A stretch of 64,000 bases of DNA. Source: Diadema setosum (Eukaryota; Echinodermata; Echinoidea; Diadematoida; Diadematidae). The notes below the pieces were generated by a model. The model was given only the letters and a program-made list of their open reading frames with translations. It did no database searches and was not told the DNA's origin. How positions within the stretch are numbered: the stretch's first letter is position 1; each line of letters starts with the position of its first letter. Position numbers and translations under genes: made by a program. The stretch lies in assembly GCA_033980235.1 (NCBI GenBank), contig CM067065.1:4060847-4124846 (forward strand), written 5' to 3'. Shown piece after piece: positions 10,520-20,296 of the stretch.

Positions 10520-11180
10520 GGAGTAACATTTGCAAGACAGTTCTAATTTGAAGAACTACGCATACTTGATTCTGCATGGTAAGGAGAAAATCAGTGTGCA
10601 AATTTCAAGTTCACTGCATAATATTACAATGTAGAACCTTCTAGAAAGCAAAATCACAGTTACATGTGTAATGTCATAATAAAGTTGACTTATTTTCACA
10701 ACTGCTATTAGAACAGAAAATCGTAACAATATTTCAGTGTATGATGGATACATGTTGAATTACTTGGTATTGTGCTGTAGGTCTTTTGTAGACAATTTTA
10801 TTTCACTAATAAATAAGTAGGTTGAATATCACTATAAACGCACATCGTTGTGTTCATGTAAAAGTTTATTTTTCCTTTTTCGTAGAAAATAAGCGATATC
10901 TACTCTCATCATTGAGATGTGTAAAAATCATTTCATTTCATTCATTTGTTTCCTTATCAAAATAATACAAAACAAACGCAAAACAGGAGAATCCATTGGT
11001 ACAAGATCTGCATTGATGGTGAAGTGTCATGAAAGACTACTTATACTTACTGCAAACAATAATACAAAAGTATGGTACATGTGGAGGCGCCCCTACAAAC
11101 AAATTATTACACGTGAATTACGTAGTTCATCATCATGAATTCACTGTAAGTTTAAATAGCCCTCCATAGTAAGGTATATT
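10520..11180. other. No recognised feature
   Basis: AT-rich unique-looking sequence. Short frames only; no splice-flanked open frame and no inverted repeat noticed. Confidence 0.5.
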
Positions 11181-11188
11181 GGGGTCTA

Positions 11189-11341
11189 GGGCAATTACCC
11201 CTGGCCCTAATCTTAATCCTAATCCTAATCCTGAACCTAATCCTTACCCTAACCCAAACTCCTAACCCTAACCCTAAATCTAACCCTAATCTTTACTCTA
11301 ACCTTACCACTAACCAGTATTTAGTTGGGGGTTAATTGCCC
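11189..11341. repeat. Telomere-like array bounded by inverted repeats
   Basis: The bounds are GGGCAATTACCCC on the left and the near-inverse GGGGTTAATTGCCC on the right. In between are about twenty degenerate CCCTAA/CCTAAT units (CCTAATCTTAATCCTAATCC, then AACCCTAACCCTAAATCTAA). It is interstitial, not a chromosome end. A second cassette of the same design is at 27427-27681. Confidence 0.75.
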
Positions 11342-11364
11342 GGATACGGATAAATATATATATA

Positions 11365-11365
<1 letters not shown>

Positions 11366-11409
<44 letters not shown>

Positions 11410-11440
11410 CATGTATATATACTTTTTTTTTTGGGGGGGG
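11366..11440. repeat. (TA)n and G-run
   Basis: A TA microsatellite followed by TATATACTTTTTTTTTTGGGGGGGG. Confidence 0.9.
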
Positions 11441-11570
11441 GGGGGCTGTATGGGTATATGGAGAGAACTTGCACAAAAAACAGTACTTGTACAATTAGAA
11501 AGTTCCCAACCCCTATAAGTACGTGTGTGCGTGTGTGTGTGCGCGCTCCTTGAGGGCGATAGTAGGGAAG

Positions 11571-12301
11571 GCCAGGGAGGTGTTAGAAAAGGATAGACAA
11601 CTCTTCGTAATTCATGCAAACACATGTTTTGGTTCAAAGCGTTACAATGGATGTCTGGATTCCACTATACGCTTTGAAGTCATGCGCTGCACCGCTCTAG
11701 TTGCAAGGCGAAGTTCGGAGACGAAGAACGCATTTCACCTTTCGTGGAATTACAAGTTGTATTTCCCCGTAAAATTTTAAATGAAATACTCGAATTGATT
11801 AAGAGTAGTTCAGAAAAGAATTCAATATTATAAACATGTATTTCTAGTTTCTTCGTAATGCGCAAATTGAAATGAAATGAAAATTAGGCCATCTTAAAAA
11901 CCTTTATTTTTCTATAGTGCGCACATTTCCGCATGTTAGTTTTCTTTCCTTTAATCTGGGATATTTCGATCTTTCAAATAAAGTACTCCGCTAAAGCGTG
12001 CACCAGCGTGCTTTTAAACTATTTGCTGTTAAAATTGTCAGTATTGCACTGCATTTTGATTCGCTGCTCCAATTAAAGGTACACAAATTCATTGTTGCCA
12101 TCACATTGAAAGAGAGAGAGAGCGAAATGCAGTAGGGGCAAGTATTTCTAGATGTGAGAGCGCTAGTCCCGATTATTGATGCTCTCTTTTGTCAAAGCAC
12201 CTGATTTCCACCTGTAGTTAAGCGCATAACTTCTCGGCGGTGCCGCGCATGACCTCAAAGGAGAGCAGGAGTTGTCTCTCCTTTTCTAACACCTCCCTGG
12301 G
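11571..12301. repeat. Inverted-repeat pair of unknown type
   Basis: The left arm 11571-11695 and right arm 12237-12301 are inverse copies: GGGAGGTGTTAGAAAAGGA, then GACAACTC, then TTTGA(A/G)GTCATGCGC and CACCGC. The left arm carries about 50 extra bp in its middle. Read in corresponding orientations both arms give the peptide REVLEK(D/E)RQL and then FEVMR(C/G)TA, so they may derive from one coding repeat. The 540-bp loop between them shows nothing recognised. Confidence 0.55.
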
Positions 12302-12434
12302 TAGGCCTACTTTTCGGAATTCATGGTTACGTGCTTCATTAAAATTAAAGGGACGTTGTAGTACTGATGGAGATTCGGATTGGGCTTGTATCCCTTTACG
12401 AGATACCAAGAAATCAACTATAAAAGATGACCCC

Positions 12435-12442
<8 letters not shown>

Positions 12443-12470
<28 letters not shown>
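12443..12470. repeat. (CT)n microsatellite
   Basis: About fourteen CT units. Confidence 0.95.
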
Positions 12471-12473
<3 letters not shown>

Positions 12474-12881
12474 CTCTGTATTAATTGTCTCTATACAATA
12501 CTACAATATTCAATTAAGTAGGCTAACTGCTTGGAATTCTTCGATCGCGTTTTAAACATTTAAGTCTTCTGAAAATAGCCTTTAATAGCTTTAGTGGTAT
12601 AAAATTTCGAAGAAAAATTGAACAGTGTTTAGCGTTAGAATATACAACGTATACTTCGTAGATAGTTGTGTGTAAAATATTAAATTTGTGTGTCATGTTC
12701 ATAAAAGCAGGTCTAAATCATATAATTAGATTCCTGTGCGTATTCCCTGTACATTAATGTACAGGGAGTCTGCACAATAATAGTCATTGGATCTTCTTTG
12801 TCTTTGATGAACAATTCAAATGTTATGGGTTGCTTGGTTCCAAAAACGTTAGCTGCAAAAGTCAGGTGATCAGTGACGTAT

Positions 12882-12931
12882 CAACTGACGAACGAATCAC
12901 ACGCGTCCACTTGGTACCCGGAACTGCGCGG
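12882..12931. repeat. 50-bp dispersed repeat, copy B
   Basis: Reverse complement of copy A at 1067-1116, with about 44 of 50 positions conserved. It lies roughly 180-230 bp upstream of the stefin start codon, so it could overlap the promoter; that role is inference only. Confidence 0.7.
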
Positions 12932-12966
12932 CCCCTCCCATGTCTTTGATCTTCAGATATCATAGA

Positions 12967-12974
12967 TATAAATA
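12967..12974 (+). promoter_or_regulatory. Possible TATA box of the stefin gene
   Basis: TATAAATA lies 146 bp before the stefin ATG, which would allow a 5' UTR of about 110 nt. No other promoter element is clear, and in AT-rich DNA such a match is weak evidence. Confidence 0.3.
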
Positions 12975-13112
12975 ACAATAATTACATGTGCATTCTTCTG
13001 ACCTCTTTGGTTCCGTGCAAGTATTTAAGTGAGTGGCAAGATTATGCGAATGTTACTGCAAGTGCTGTAAGTGGGCTTCTTCTTTGAATAGACTTGACGG
13101 TGAGTTTCAACA

Positions 13113-13187
13113 ATGACGGAACAGCTGATAGGAGGATGGACTGATCCAAAACCAGTGACTCCTGAGGCGGAGAAATTCACTCTTCAG
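13113..13187 (+). CDS. Stefin (type-1 cystatin), exon 1
   Basis: The exon encodes residues 1-25 (MTEQLIGGWTDPKPVTPEAE, then KFTLQ). Stefins are single-domain cytosolic inhibitors of papain-family cysteine proteases. The N-terminal trunk with a conserved glycine that enters the protease active cleft is represented by G7-G8, followed by the acidic start of the central helix. There is no signal peptide, as expected for type-1 cystatins. The exon ends at CAG before donor GTTTGT, phase 0. Joined with 17425-17526 and 22604-22747 it gives a 106-residue protein, slightly longer than the usual 98 or so. The ATG at 13113 is the only start upstream of the glycines in this frame. Confidence 0.9.
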
Positions 13188-13656
13188 GTTTGTGCAAACA
13201 TTCTCAGTACTAGTAATATGTGTTGTAGTAATCCACAGGCGTGGCCTTTTTTTTTTTTTTTTTTTCTCCAGCGTCATCATCTTCTTCTTCTTTACAGTTT
13301 ACTCTCGCTGCCACCGCCTCACAGGTACAGAGCATGTACAAGCATGTTCAACGTCGATCTTTAAAGCTTAGCTATTTCTCAACCTCGTCTAGGAGGGACT
13401 ACATGTACTTGCATCTTTGAATTGCAATCCCAGTTTTTTTGTATCACTCTGCTTTACTTTTTTTTCAACATCTTAGCCGTTTCAGAATCGATTTCAGTCA
13501 AATGACCGTTTAAAACCTTTAATTCCTATGTTATCTGCTCTTTAATATTTCATGTTAGTGGTTTCTTATTATCTCGCAAAACCAAGACGTTAAAACATGA
13601 AATTCCATCTCATTCCAACTATTATTGTTATCATCCCTTTCAACATGTACAAATTT

Positions 13657-14351
13657 GTGACCCTGCATCACAAAACGCGCAGAAAGTCACAAGACGTGAA
13701 ATCTTAGTTAAGAGCATATTCTTCAGACTTTAAGCTTTAAAATGATGTATAACTCAAATCAAACGGACTCTCCTAACCTATCTTGATATTGGAAAGAAAA
13801 CACGTGTCATACTCAGGAAAAGTGTGAACTGAGAAAAGAGGCTCTGAAGTGCAGTGTCTATTCTTAAAGCGCTAAATCTGTACCAAACCGTGCTGGCTGT
13901 GCAACGAATGGGACAAAAAAAAAAAAAAAAAAACAGGATGTAAATCACCAGAGTAACAACAATGAAGGGATTATCAAATTAAACTGAAATTGAGCATACC
14001 TTATTAACACATTCTGTCCATAATTGAAGCCAACTTTTCAAAGCAGTAACATCATCCTTTCTAAAGTTATTTGAGTCTAAAGTGAAGAGTGTGTTCAAGG
14101 TTTTTAAGAAATGAAAAGGGGACTCTAAAAACACACCTAATCACACTATTCTACCAACAAAGTTCAAGATAAACTGTTTAAAAAAACACACTTTCCTGTC
14201 CATTTTATGATCCCAAAGTGTAACATATTGTAGAAGAAGACTTACTCCTTCAGAAAATATGAAAAAGTCTAGATGGGTTAGGTTTTGCCCATTTCACCTA
14301 TTTTCAGTCTCCACACAAAATCAGTGTGTTTGTTTTGTGGTGCACGGTCAC
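13657..14351. mobile_element. GTGACC MITE copy A (695 bp)
   Basis: It begins GTGACCCTGCATCACAAAACG and ends with the inverse TTTTGTGGTGCACGGTCAC. It is flanked by ATTT on both sides (4-bp target duplication). It lies in stefin intron 1. The interior matches copy B at 44363-45054 over its length, for example GACTTTAAGCTTTAAAATGA and CTGAGAAAAGAGGCTCT. Confidence 0.88.
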
Positions 14352-14510
14352 ATTTGGTCAAGAATAAAGAATTCTAATGGTCAAAATTAAATTTAGATTG
14401 TTCAGCAAGATAACCGCATCAAAGCCCGATCCTTAAAGACTCACATGCACCTTTGAAATTCTTTTGAGTTTGAGATTGAGCTTATTCATAACAATAATAT
14501 ACATTCAACT

Positions 14511-14540
14511 GATTGACAAATTGCCCCGCATCGACGTAAA
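14511..14540 (+). repeat. Direct repeat flanking the SINE/TIR block (left)
   Basis: GATTGACAAATTGCCC, then CGCATCGACGTAA. It recurs at 15864-15892 with one substitution and one indel. The two copies bracket the SINE head and the 1.08-kb TIR element. Confidence 0.75.
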
Positions 14541-14591
14541 TAAGCACTGAATTGATAAGTGTTTAAGTAGCAGCCATAATAAAAAAAATCA

Positions 14592-14690
14592 TGGGCGTAC
14601 ATACTCCAGCGGGATTTGAACCTACGCCTCCTGACCACCGGACAGGCGTCATCTCCACTAGACCACCGAGCTTTCGCCCGACAGCAAGTG
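14592..14690 (-). mobile_element. tRNA-derived SINE head
   Basis: On the minus strand there is an A box TGGTCTAGTGG (14655-14665) and a B box GGTTCAAATCC (14612-14622), about 33 bp apart. That is the internal RNA polymerase III promoter of a tRNA. The cloverleaf looks degenerate and the piece joins directly to the element at 14700, so I call it a SINE head or tRNA pseudogene, not a tRNA gene. Confidence 0.6.
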
Positions 14691-14699
14691 TCGGTTCTA

Positions 14700-15782
14700 A
14701 GGCCGTGTCACACCTTTCCGGGCAAGCTAACCGGGCTTGTTGCGAGGAGGGATTTTCCACACGCAGGAAAATGTTCCGCGGGCGGACAAGAATGTTTGCG
14801 AGTTGCGCACCTGTTCCTTACCTACTAGACACGCACTACTTACCTTCTACTTGCGTGTATTCCGTGTGACCTGCGCGAAAGCGCGATTCGTTTTCTGTTA
14901 CGAGCGACTTAAAGGTACTGAGATGTACCTGCTTTGGAATTGCCTGCGAGGTGCTGCTGGTAAGGTTCTCATACTGGTGTTCTGCGTGTACCTCTGCGAG
15001 CGAACCCCCTTTACTCACTCGGAACAAGTTTTGAACATGCTCAAGGCCTTGTCATACCACATCTGGGAAAGTTTTGCGGCTTGACTTGCGGGGAAACGAA
15101 TTTGCTACCCGGAGCTCTCCGTAGTTGGTCCGCACCTGACAGTACCTGGCGCGTATCTCGCCTGTAGTTGCCCGGAGGTGCGCACGCAAGTCCGATTTAA
15201 CCGCAGCCAAGTTTTGAGTATGACCAAAATTTTTCGGGGTGAGTCGCGGGAATGCCCGGAGAGGTCCACGTAGAACGCCAGTAGGAGGCCCTTAGCGGCA
15301 GCAGCTCGCAGGCAACTCCCACGCAGGTAGTATCGCAGTCTCGTATGCAGCCAAGATAATGACATTCTGTGGAATTACATCCATTCCTTCAGAGGAATTC
15401 CTCCACTGAGTTGTCAGCTCCCACACGACTGGTACAAAGGTCATACAGTATACTCGCAAGTAGAATTTAGGTAGAACGCGTCCAACAAGTAAGACATTTA
15501 TTATGCACTGACACGCTTAAATCCTCAGTCCGCCCTAAGGAATGCTCGATATGCTGGAAAATCCCTACATTCAACAAGCCCGCGTAACTTGCCCGGAAAG
15601 GTGTGACAGGGCCTAAATATAGTTGCGGGTAAAAAGATCTACGTGCGCACCTCCGGGCGACTACGGATGAGATACGTGCTAGGTACTGTCATGTGCGGGT
15701 GATCTGTGGGGACCTCCGGGTAGTAAAAATTGTTCTTCGCAAGTCGTACGCAAGGCCTACCCGGAAAGGTGTGACACGGCCT
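14700..15782. mobile_element. TIR element with AGGCCGTGTCACACC ends (1.08 kb)
   Basis: The left end AGGCCGTGTCACACC-TTTCCGGGCA is repeated inverted at 15758-15782 (CCCGGAAAGGTGTGACACGGCCT), with TA on both sides. A second, near-identical inverted terminus occurs at 15588-15613 (CTTGCCCGGAAAGGTGTGAC), suggesting a nested or partly duplicated element. It is CG-rich compared with its surroundings. Frames up to 115 aa (14737-15084) exist but lack any recognised domain and overlap a terminus, so I do not call them genes. Confidence 0.75.
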
Positions 15783-15863
15783 TAATCCTTATAGCATGCA
15801 GCGGGTAGTGCGTATTTATTCAAATTCATGAAATTCTTCCGTCGAGATGTTGTCATTGCAACA

Positions 15864-15892
15864 GATTGACAAATTGCCCTGCATCGACGTAA
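15864..15892 (+). repeat. Direct repeat flanking the SINE/TIR block (right)
   Basis: GATTGACAAATTGCCC, then TGCATCGACGTAA. Partner of 14511-14540, 1.35 kb upstream. Confidence 0.75.
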
Positions 15893-15894
15893 TA

Positions 15895-16560
15895 ATGCAT
15901 ATAATTTTCATTTTCGGTATGTCGTGAAATGTGTGTGTCAATATCGATAACATAGCTATGCAGTGTCTTTAATGAAGATTACATTTAATGAATTTGAGGT
16001 GACCAAAAAAAAAAAAAAATCATGATGTCAAGTATCAAAACTAAAAGCGATCCTAAAGCGATCGCTGAGCTGTCTTTATGTTGTGGGCCGTTCCGGTACA
16101 GCCCTGTTGCTATTCATGCAGCTACTGGACTGTGTATAGTTAGGGGACACAGTGTCGTAATTTAAACAGACTACAACCTTCCTTCTTACACATTAAGTTT
16201 TATTTGCAGCTTGTGTGTGACTCTTCCAAGTCAAATGACTATCAATGTATATTCAAAAAAAAAAAAATGCCTCATTCTCTCTACTAATGACATCATCTGA
16301 CAGTTTCATTGTTCCTTTCACAGGAACTTCCCACTTTTTTTTTATAATCGTATAATTTGTCTTTAAAAAAAGAAATCAATTATAACTTCATTAGAATTGC
16401 ACCACTCTTGAACTGTCACCAATTGCAGATTGATGATCCCCATTTCAACTTCCCTTTGGGCAACATTACATGTATGAAATGTATTTGAATTGTCAGCAAA
16501 TGGACTGAATTAAGAAAAATGAAGTTGAGTTTTGTAGGTCATCTTAAGAAGAGCGTTAGC
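15895..16560. other. Intronic spacer without recognised feature
   Basis: Stefin intron 1. A- and T-runs, and a diverged copy of the GACTGTGTATAGTTAGG motif near 16127. No gene. Confidence 0.5.
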
Positions 16561-16573
16561 AACAAAAAAAAAA

Positions 16574-16860
16574 TGATCCATGTGGTACACCACACTTTAT
16601 ACAAAGTGCTCTGACTACTGACCTTGTTTCCTTGTAACATATTACTTGTGATTGATTCGTGTGCATTGCAAGATAATCTCAAACCATTGTAAGGGTTTGC
16701 CGCGAATGCCATAAAAACGCAATTTGCTTATGAAGATTTTGTGGTTTGTTGTGTCGAAAACCTTTTGAAAATCAATGAATACACCAATAGTGTGTTTACC
16801 ATCATCGATTGACTTTAGAAGTGAAGTCAAAATGCTGATCACATCAACAACAACGACAAC
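16574..16860 (-). pseudogene. CR1/L2-like LINE reverse-transcriptase fragment
   Basis: The minus strand encodes the start of an RT domain: 'HTIGVFIDFQKVFDTTNH' (RT motif with FxDFxKxFDTxNH), then KLRFYGIRG, as in CR1/L2/Jockey-group LINEs. About 50 bp further, in a shifted frame, it encodes CGVPHGS (16574-16594), the next conserved RT motif (CGVPQGS). There is a frameshift between them, both ends are missing and the catalytic YADD motif is absent, so this is a dead fragment in stefin intron 1, antisense to the gene. Confidence 0.85.
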
Positions 16861-17424
16861 AACAAAACAGAGAAAAAACGGACAACTGTATGGATGATTA
16901 CAGGCAGTTGACGTGGTTGGAACTCCATCTCCGAGAAGAGACTTCCGGATTATTTTCAGACTTTTACGTTATGACCAAACTATGATTTGGTTGTACTGGG
17001 TACAGTATTTTGGAAGTTATAGTGATTGGGATGAAGAATAAGAATGTTTCCAAATTCTATAACAAATTGTAATGGACAAGGATGATGACATGGCAGCCTC
17101 ACTATCTTGAGGAAAGCACGAGTTTGGGCTCGAAGAAGCATAGAACCAAAAAATAAAGCATGCATAAATTCTGCATATGATAGGCGAACTTGTTAAGAAC
17201 GTGGTATTATGTATTACATTGCTACATTTCTAAAATATTTCATGAGGCTCCCACGTCATCATCTTTGTCCAGTGTAATTTGTTTGAAATTATGAACATCG
17301 TCTGGAATGCCCCTTTACATGTCCTTTGTATAAATTATGTCCCCTGTCCCATGAATTCTTCCTTCGTATCTCTTGAATTACTCAGTATGTCCATAAATGC
17401 TGTCTTTTAATTTCTTCTCCAAAG
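16861..17424. other. End of stefin intron 1
   Basis: A short CAA-rich stretch at 16844-16868, then unique-looking AT-rich DNA up to the exon 2 acceptor. Nothing else seen. Confidence 0.5.
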
Positions 17425-17526
17425 GTGCGAAGTGAAGCTGAAAAAGCAGCTCAAAGGAAGTTCCAAGAGTACATTCCTCTCACATTTGCATCTGAGCATG
17501 TCGAGGGAACCAAATACTTAGTGAAG
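17425..17526 (+). CDS. Stefin (type-1 cystatin), exon 2
   Basis: The exon encodes residues 26-59. The acceptor is TTCTTCTCCAAAG and the donor GTAATC, both phase 0. It holds the rest of the central alpha-helix (VRSEAEKAAQRKFQEY) and the first inhibitory hairpin. The family motif QxVxG appears as E49-H-V51-E-G53, so the usual glutamine is replaced by glutamate while valine and glycine are kept. This is followed by TKYLVK, matching the TxYxxK strand of stefins. The three-exon structure with phase-0 introns matches vertebrate stefin A/B genes (established knowledge). Confidence 0.93.
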
Positions 17527-18259
17527 GTAATCAATGTGGTAATTTGTATTAGTTTAACATGATTTTTTTTTCATCCTTCAGAAGTATTGTCTGCCTCAAA
17601 AAGTTACGTTTCGAAGACATGTTAAAAAGATTCACAATCTGTTTACATAGAAGAGTTGAGACGTAAGGTATTCTGTAATGTATAAGTGCTTGGTTTGGAA
17701 CTCGATTTAACGAAGGAAATAATTTCGTCATTGTTTTTCACCTGCTCATGAGTTTTCTTGTGGTTGTATCACGGTATACCTAAGCAACCTTAGGCGGCCA
17801 ACTGACACATTTCGCTTGTTTCAGATTGATACATAAACACTCCTTTAACCCTTTGAAAACGGAATAATTTTGCTAAAACACGCATTTCCCTTACACACCC
17901 TGTTATGTAATCAAGGGCGTACCGAGGGGGGGGGGGGGGGTGTTTTGGGTGTTCAAACACCCCCCTTTGCCAAAAGGGGGGGGGGGGTGTTTAAGGTGTT
18001 CAAACACCCCCTTGGGCAAAAGGGAGGTGTTTGAGCTATTCAACACCCCTCTTCAGCAATGCTTAGATGTTGACAAATGAAACAAAAGCTGTCTTTACCG
18101 CTTTTATTTCCGTTTTGAATTCCGCCTTTCCTTTCTTTTGCGTTCATTTTCTCTCTCTCTCTCTCTCTCTCTCTTCCTTGTTTTAATGTTAGTGTGGATG
18201 ATGATACATTATGGAGTTACATAATAAACGCACTAAAGAACTCGTGTACAGTACGTGTT

Positions 18260-19330
18260 AATACTACGTTACTGCACCGCGCGCGAAGCTGACGCGCAAA
18301 CAGAAAACCAAATCAAACAAGATAAAAACAAAACATGAATTCCATGAATTCCATGACTGTTTTGTAACGCTGAAATATAAAAATTTTCGGCTCGCTCGCT
18401 GCGCCCGCTCGCCAAAATTTATCAAAAAAAAAAAAAGAAGAACAAAACGTAATGATGACGTGGAAATATAAAAATTTCGGCTCACTCACTCGGATAGTAA
18501 TTCAGAGTATTTTCCTAAGCCCTTAGTTTGTTGGCATAAATCGTTATCTATGAAGCCGTCACTATATCTTGATTAGAATTGTAAGATTTAATAACCAAAA
18601 AATGACAAGAATTCCATGTTTTGTAAGGTGAAATACAAAAATTGTCGGCTCGCTCGCTGCGCTCGCTCGCCAAAATCTATCAAAATTTATCAGATTTTAT
18701 ATCACCTTCAAAAAACCCCTTTTAAGTGCTCGAAAAAGCATATCAAGTGGACTTTTTTAAAGTCCCTACCGGGATGGAATTGGGGTTGAACACTGTTGGT
18801 ATAAATCGTTATCTATAAGACCGTCACTATATCTTGATTAGAATTGTCATTCGAAGATTTAATAACCAAAAATGACAAGAATTCCATGTTTTGTAAGCTG
18901 ACATACAAAAAATTTCGGCTCGCTCGCCAAAATACTTCAATATCTATTACATTTAAAACACCCTCAAAAGACCCCTTCCATAAGTGCTTGAAAAAGCACA
19001 TCATGTGGACTTTTTAAAGTCCCTATCGGGATGGGGTTGGACACTGTTGGTACAAACCGTTATCTATAAGGCCGCCACTATGATTTAGAATTGTAATTCG
19101 AAGATTTAATAACCAAAAATGACAAGAATTCCATGTTATGTATAAAGCTGAAATATAAAAATTTTCGGCTCGCTTGCTGCGCTCGCTCGCCAAAATACAT
19201 CAAAATTTAGGGTTGCCTATTTATACATTTAAATCACCCTCAAAAGACCCCTCTTAAGTGCTTCAAAAAGCATATCATGAAGACTTTTTTTAAGTCCCTA
19301 CCGGGATGGGGTTGGGGTTGAACACTGAGT
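18260..19330. repeat. Tandem array, unit ~250-267 bp
   Basis: The block beginning TTGG(C/T)A(T/C)AAA(T/C)CGTTATCTAT recurs at about 18530, 18797 and 19048. Each unit also contains AATGACAAGAATTCCATG, AATTTTCGGCTCGCTCGC, 'AAAGTCCCTAYCGGGATGG' and GAACACTG. An incomplete unit precedes the first. Sequence frames across it give only low-complexity peptides. Confidence 0.85.
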
Positions 19331-19649
19331 CTTTTTCAGAAATTAGGGGCGCAATTTTCGCGCTTGCCACGGGCGCCGTTTTCCCTAGATACGCCACTGA
19401 CTACCAAGTACAGTCAGTATAGTAGCCTACTGGAAGCAGCAAGCTCTGGAAGCTCTGGGATTAGCAAGTTACTTGCTACTCAATGTAATTAGTAATAGCA
19501 CATGGACTTGGTAATCTTTAGTAATAGTAGATATGAATTTTTTCAATGACTGAAAGTTAAAACTGAAAGATAACTGAGTGTAAGTCTACAAATTGTGGTT
19601 GGATGACTTTATTGCGCCTAAAATTCATTAGATATCTAGGTCTAGGAAC

Positions 19650-19709
19650 AGTGGCGTAACTATGGGGGCATGGGGGGGGGGGGGGCACGTGCCCCCCCCC
19701 CCCCCCCAT
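19650..19709. repeat. G14-CACGTG-C16 palindrome at a TIR-like end
   Basis: AGTGGCGTAACTATGGGGG followed by ATG, 14 G, CACGTG, 16 C, AT: a near-perfect 40-bp palindrome centred on an E-box-like core. A related GGGGGCACGTGCGCCCC occurs at 48052-48068. Confidence 0.85.
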
Positions 19710-20296
19710 CCGCTGATTAAAAAAAAGAAAAAAGAAAGAAAAAACCTACGAAAATGGTAATTCAAGGGTTAGTAAACTGCTTTTGAAATCGACATGAAAG
19801 GATGATCAAGAAAAAAAATATGTTTCTAAGATTTCTTTTAACCAGATAATTAAAGAGGTATAACATTGTTCAAAAAGCCCGCAGACGACAAAAGATTGTG
19901 ATTCAGCGTGACTCCTGGTTGGCATTTTGAATACAAGCAGGATGTGCGCAGTGTACTCAGAATATCGGAATGGCAAAAAGAGTCGCTGCAATGTTGCACA
20001 ATGTTTGATAGGTTGTACACATTTGCTATCAAAGCTTGATCATTGATTTTGCAGTATCGCTTTACATACTAGTCTATATTAAAATGCCTTGTATTGCCAA
20101 TAATAAGACTTGACCTTGGCTATTTTGTAACTTTTCCATCTATATGAAACACACACACTCACAAACACAAACAAATTAGGAAATGATCTATATAAAGTGC
20201 AGATTTTGGACATCCTTCTCCCGCTTGGTCACTTCGACGCCCCCTCGCTGGTCATACCTCCCCCAATCATGAACATAAACCGACACCCTTGACTAC

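Noticed and set aside
14592..14690. True tRNA gene on the minus strand
   Set aside because: A and B boxes are present, but I could not build a convincing acceptor stem, and it abuts a mobile element, as expected for a SINE head.
14737..15084. 115-codon plus-strand frame with cysteines
   Set aside because: It lies within the TIR element and starts in its terminal repeat; no domain and no splice context.
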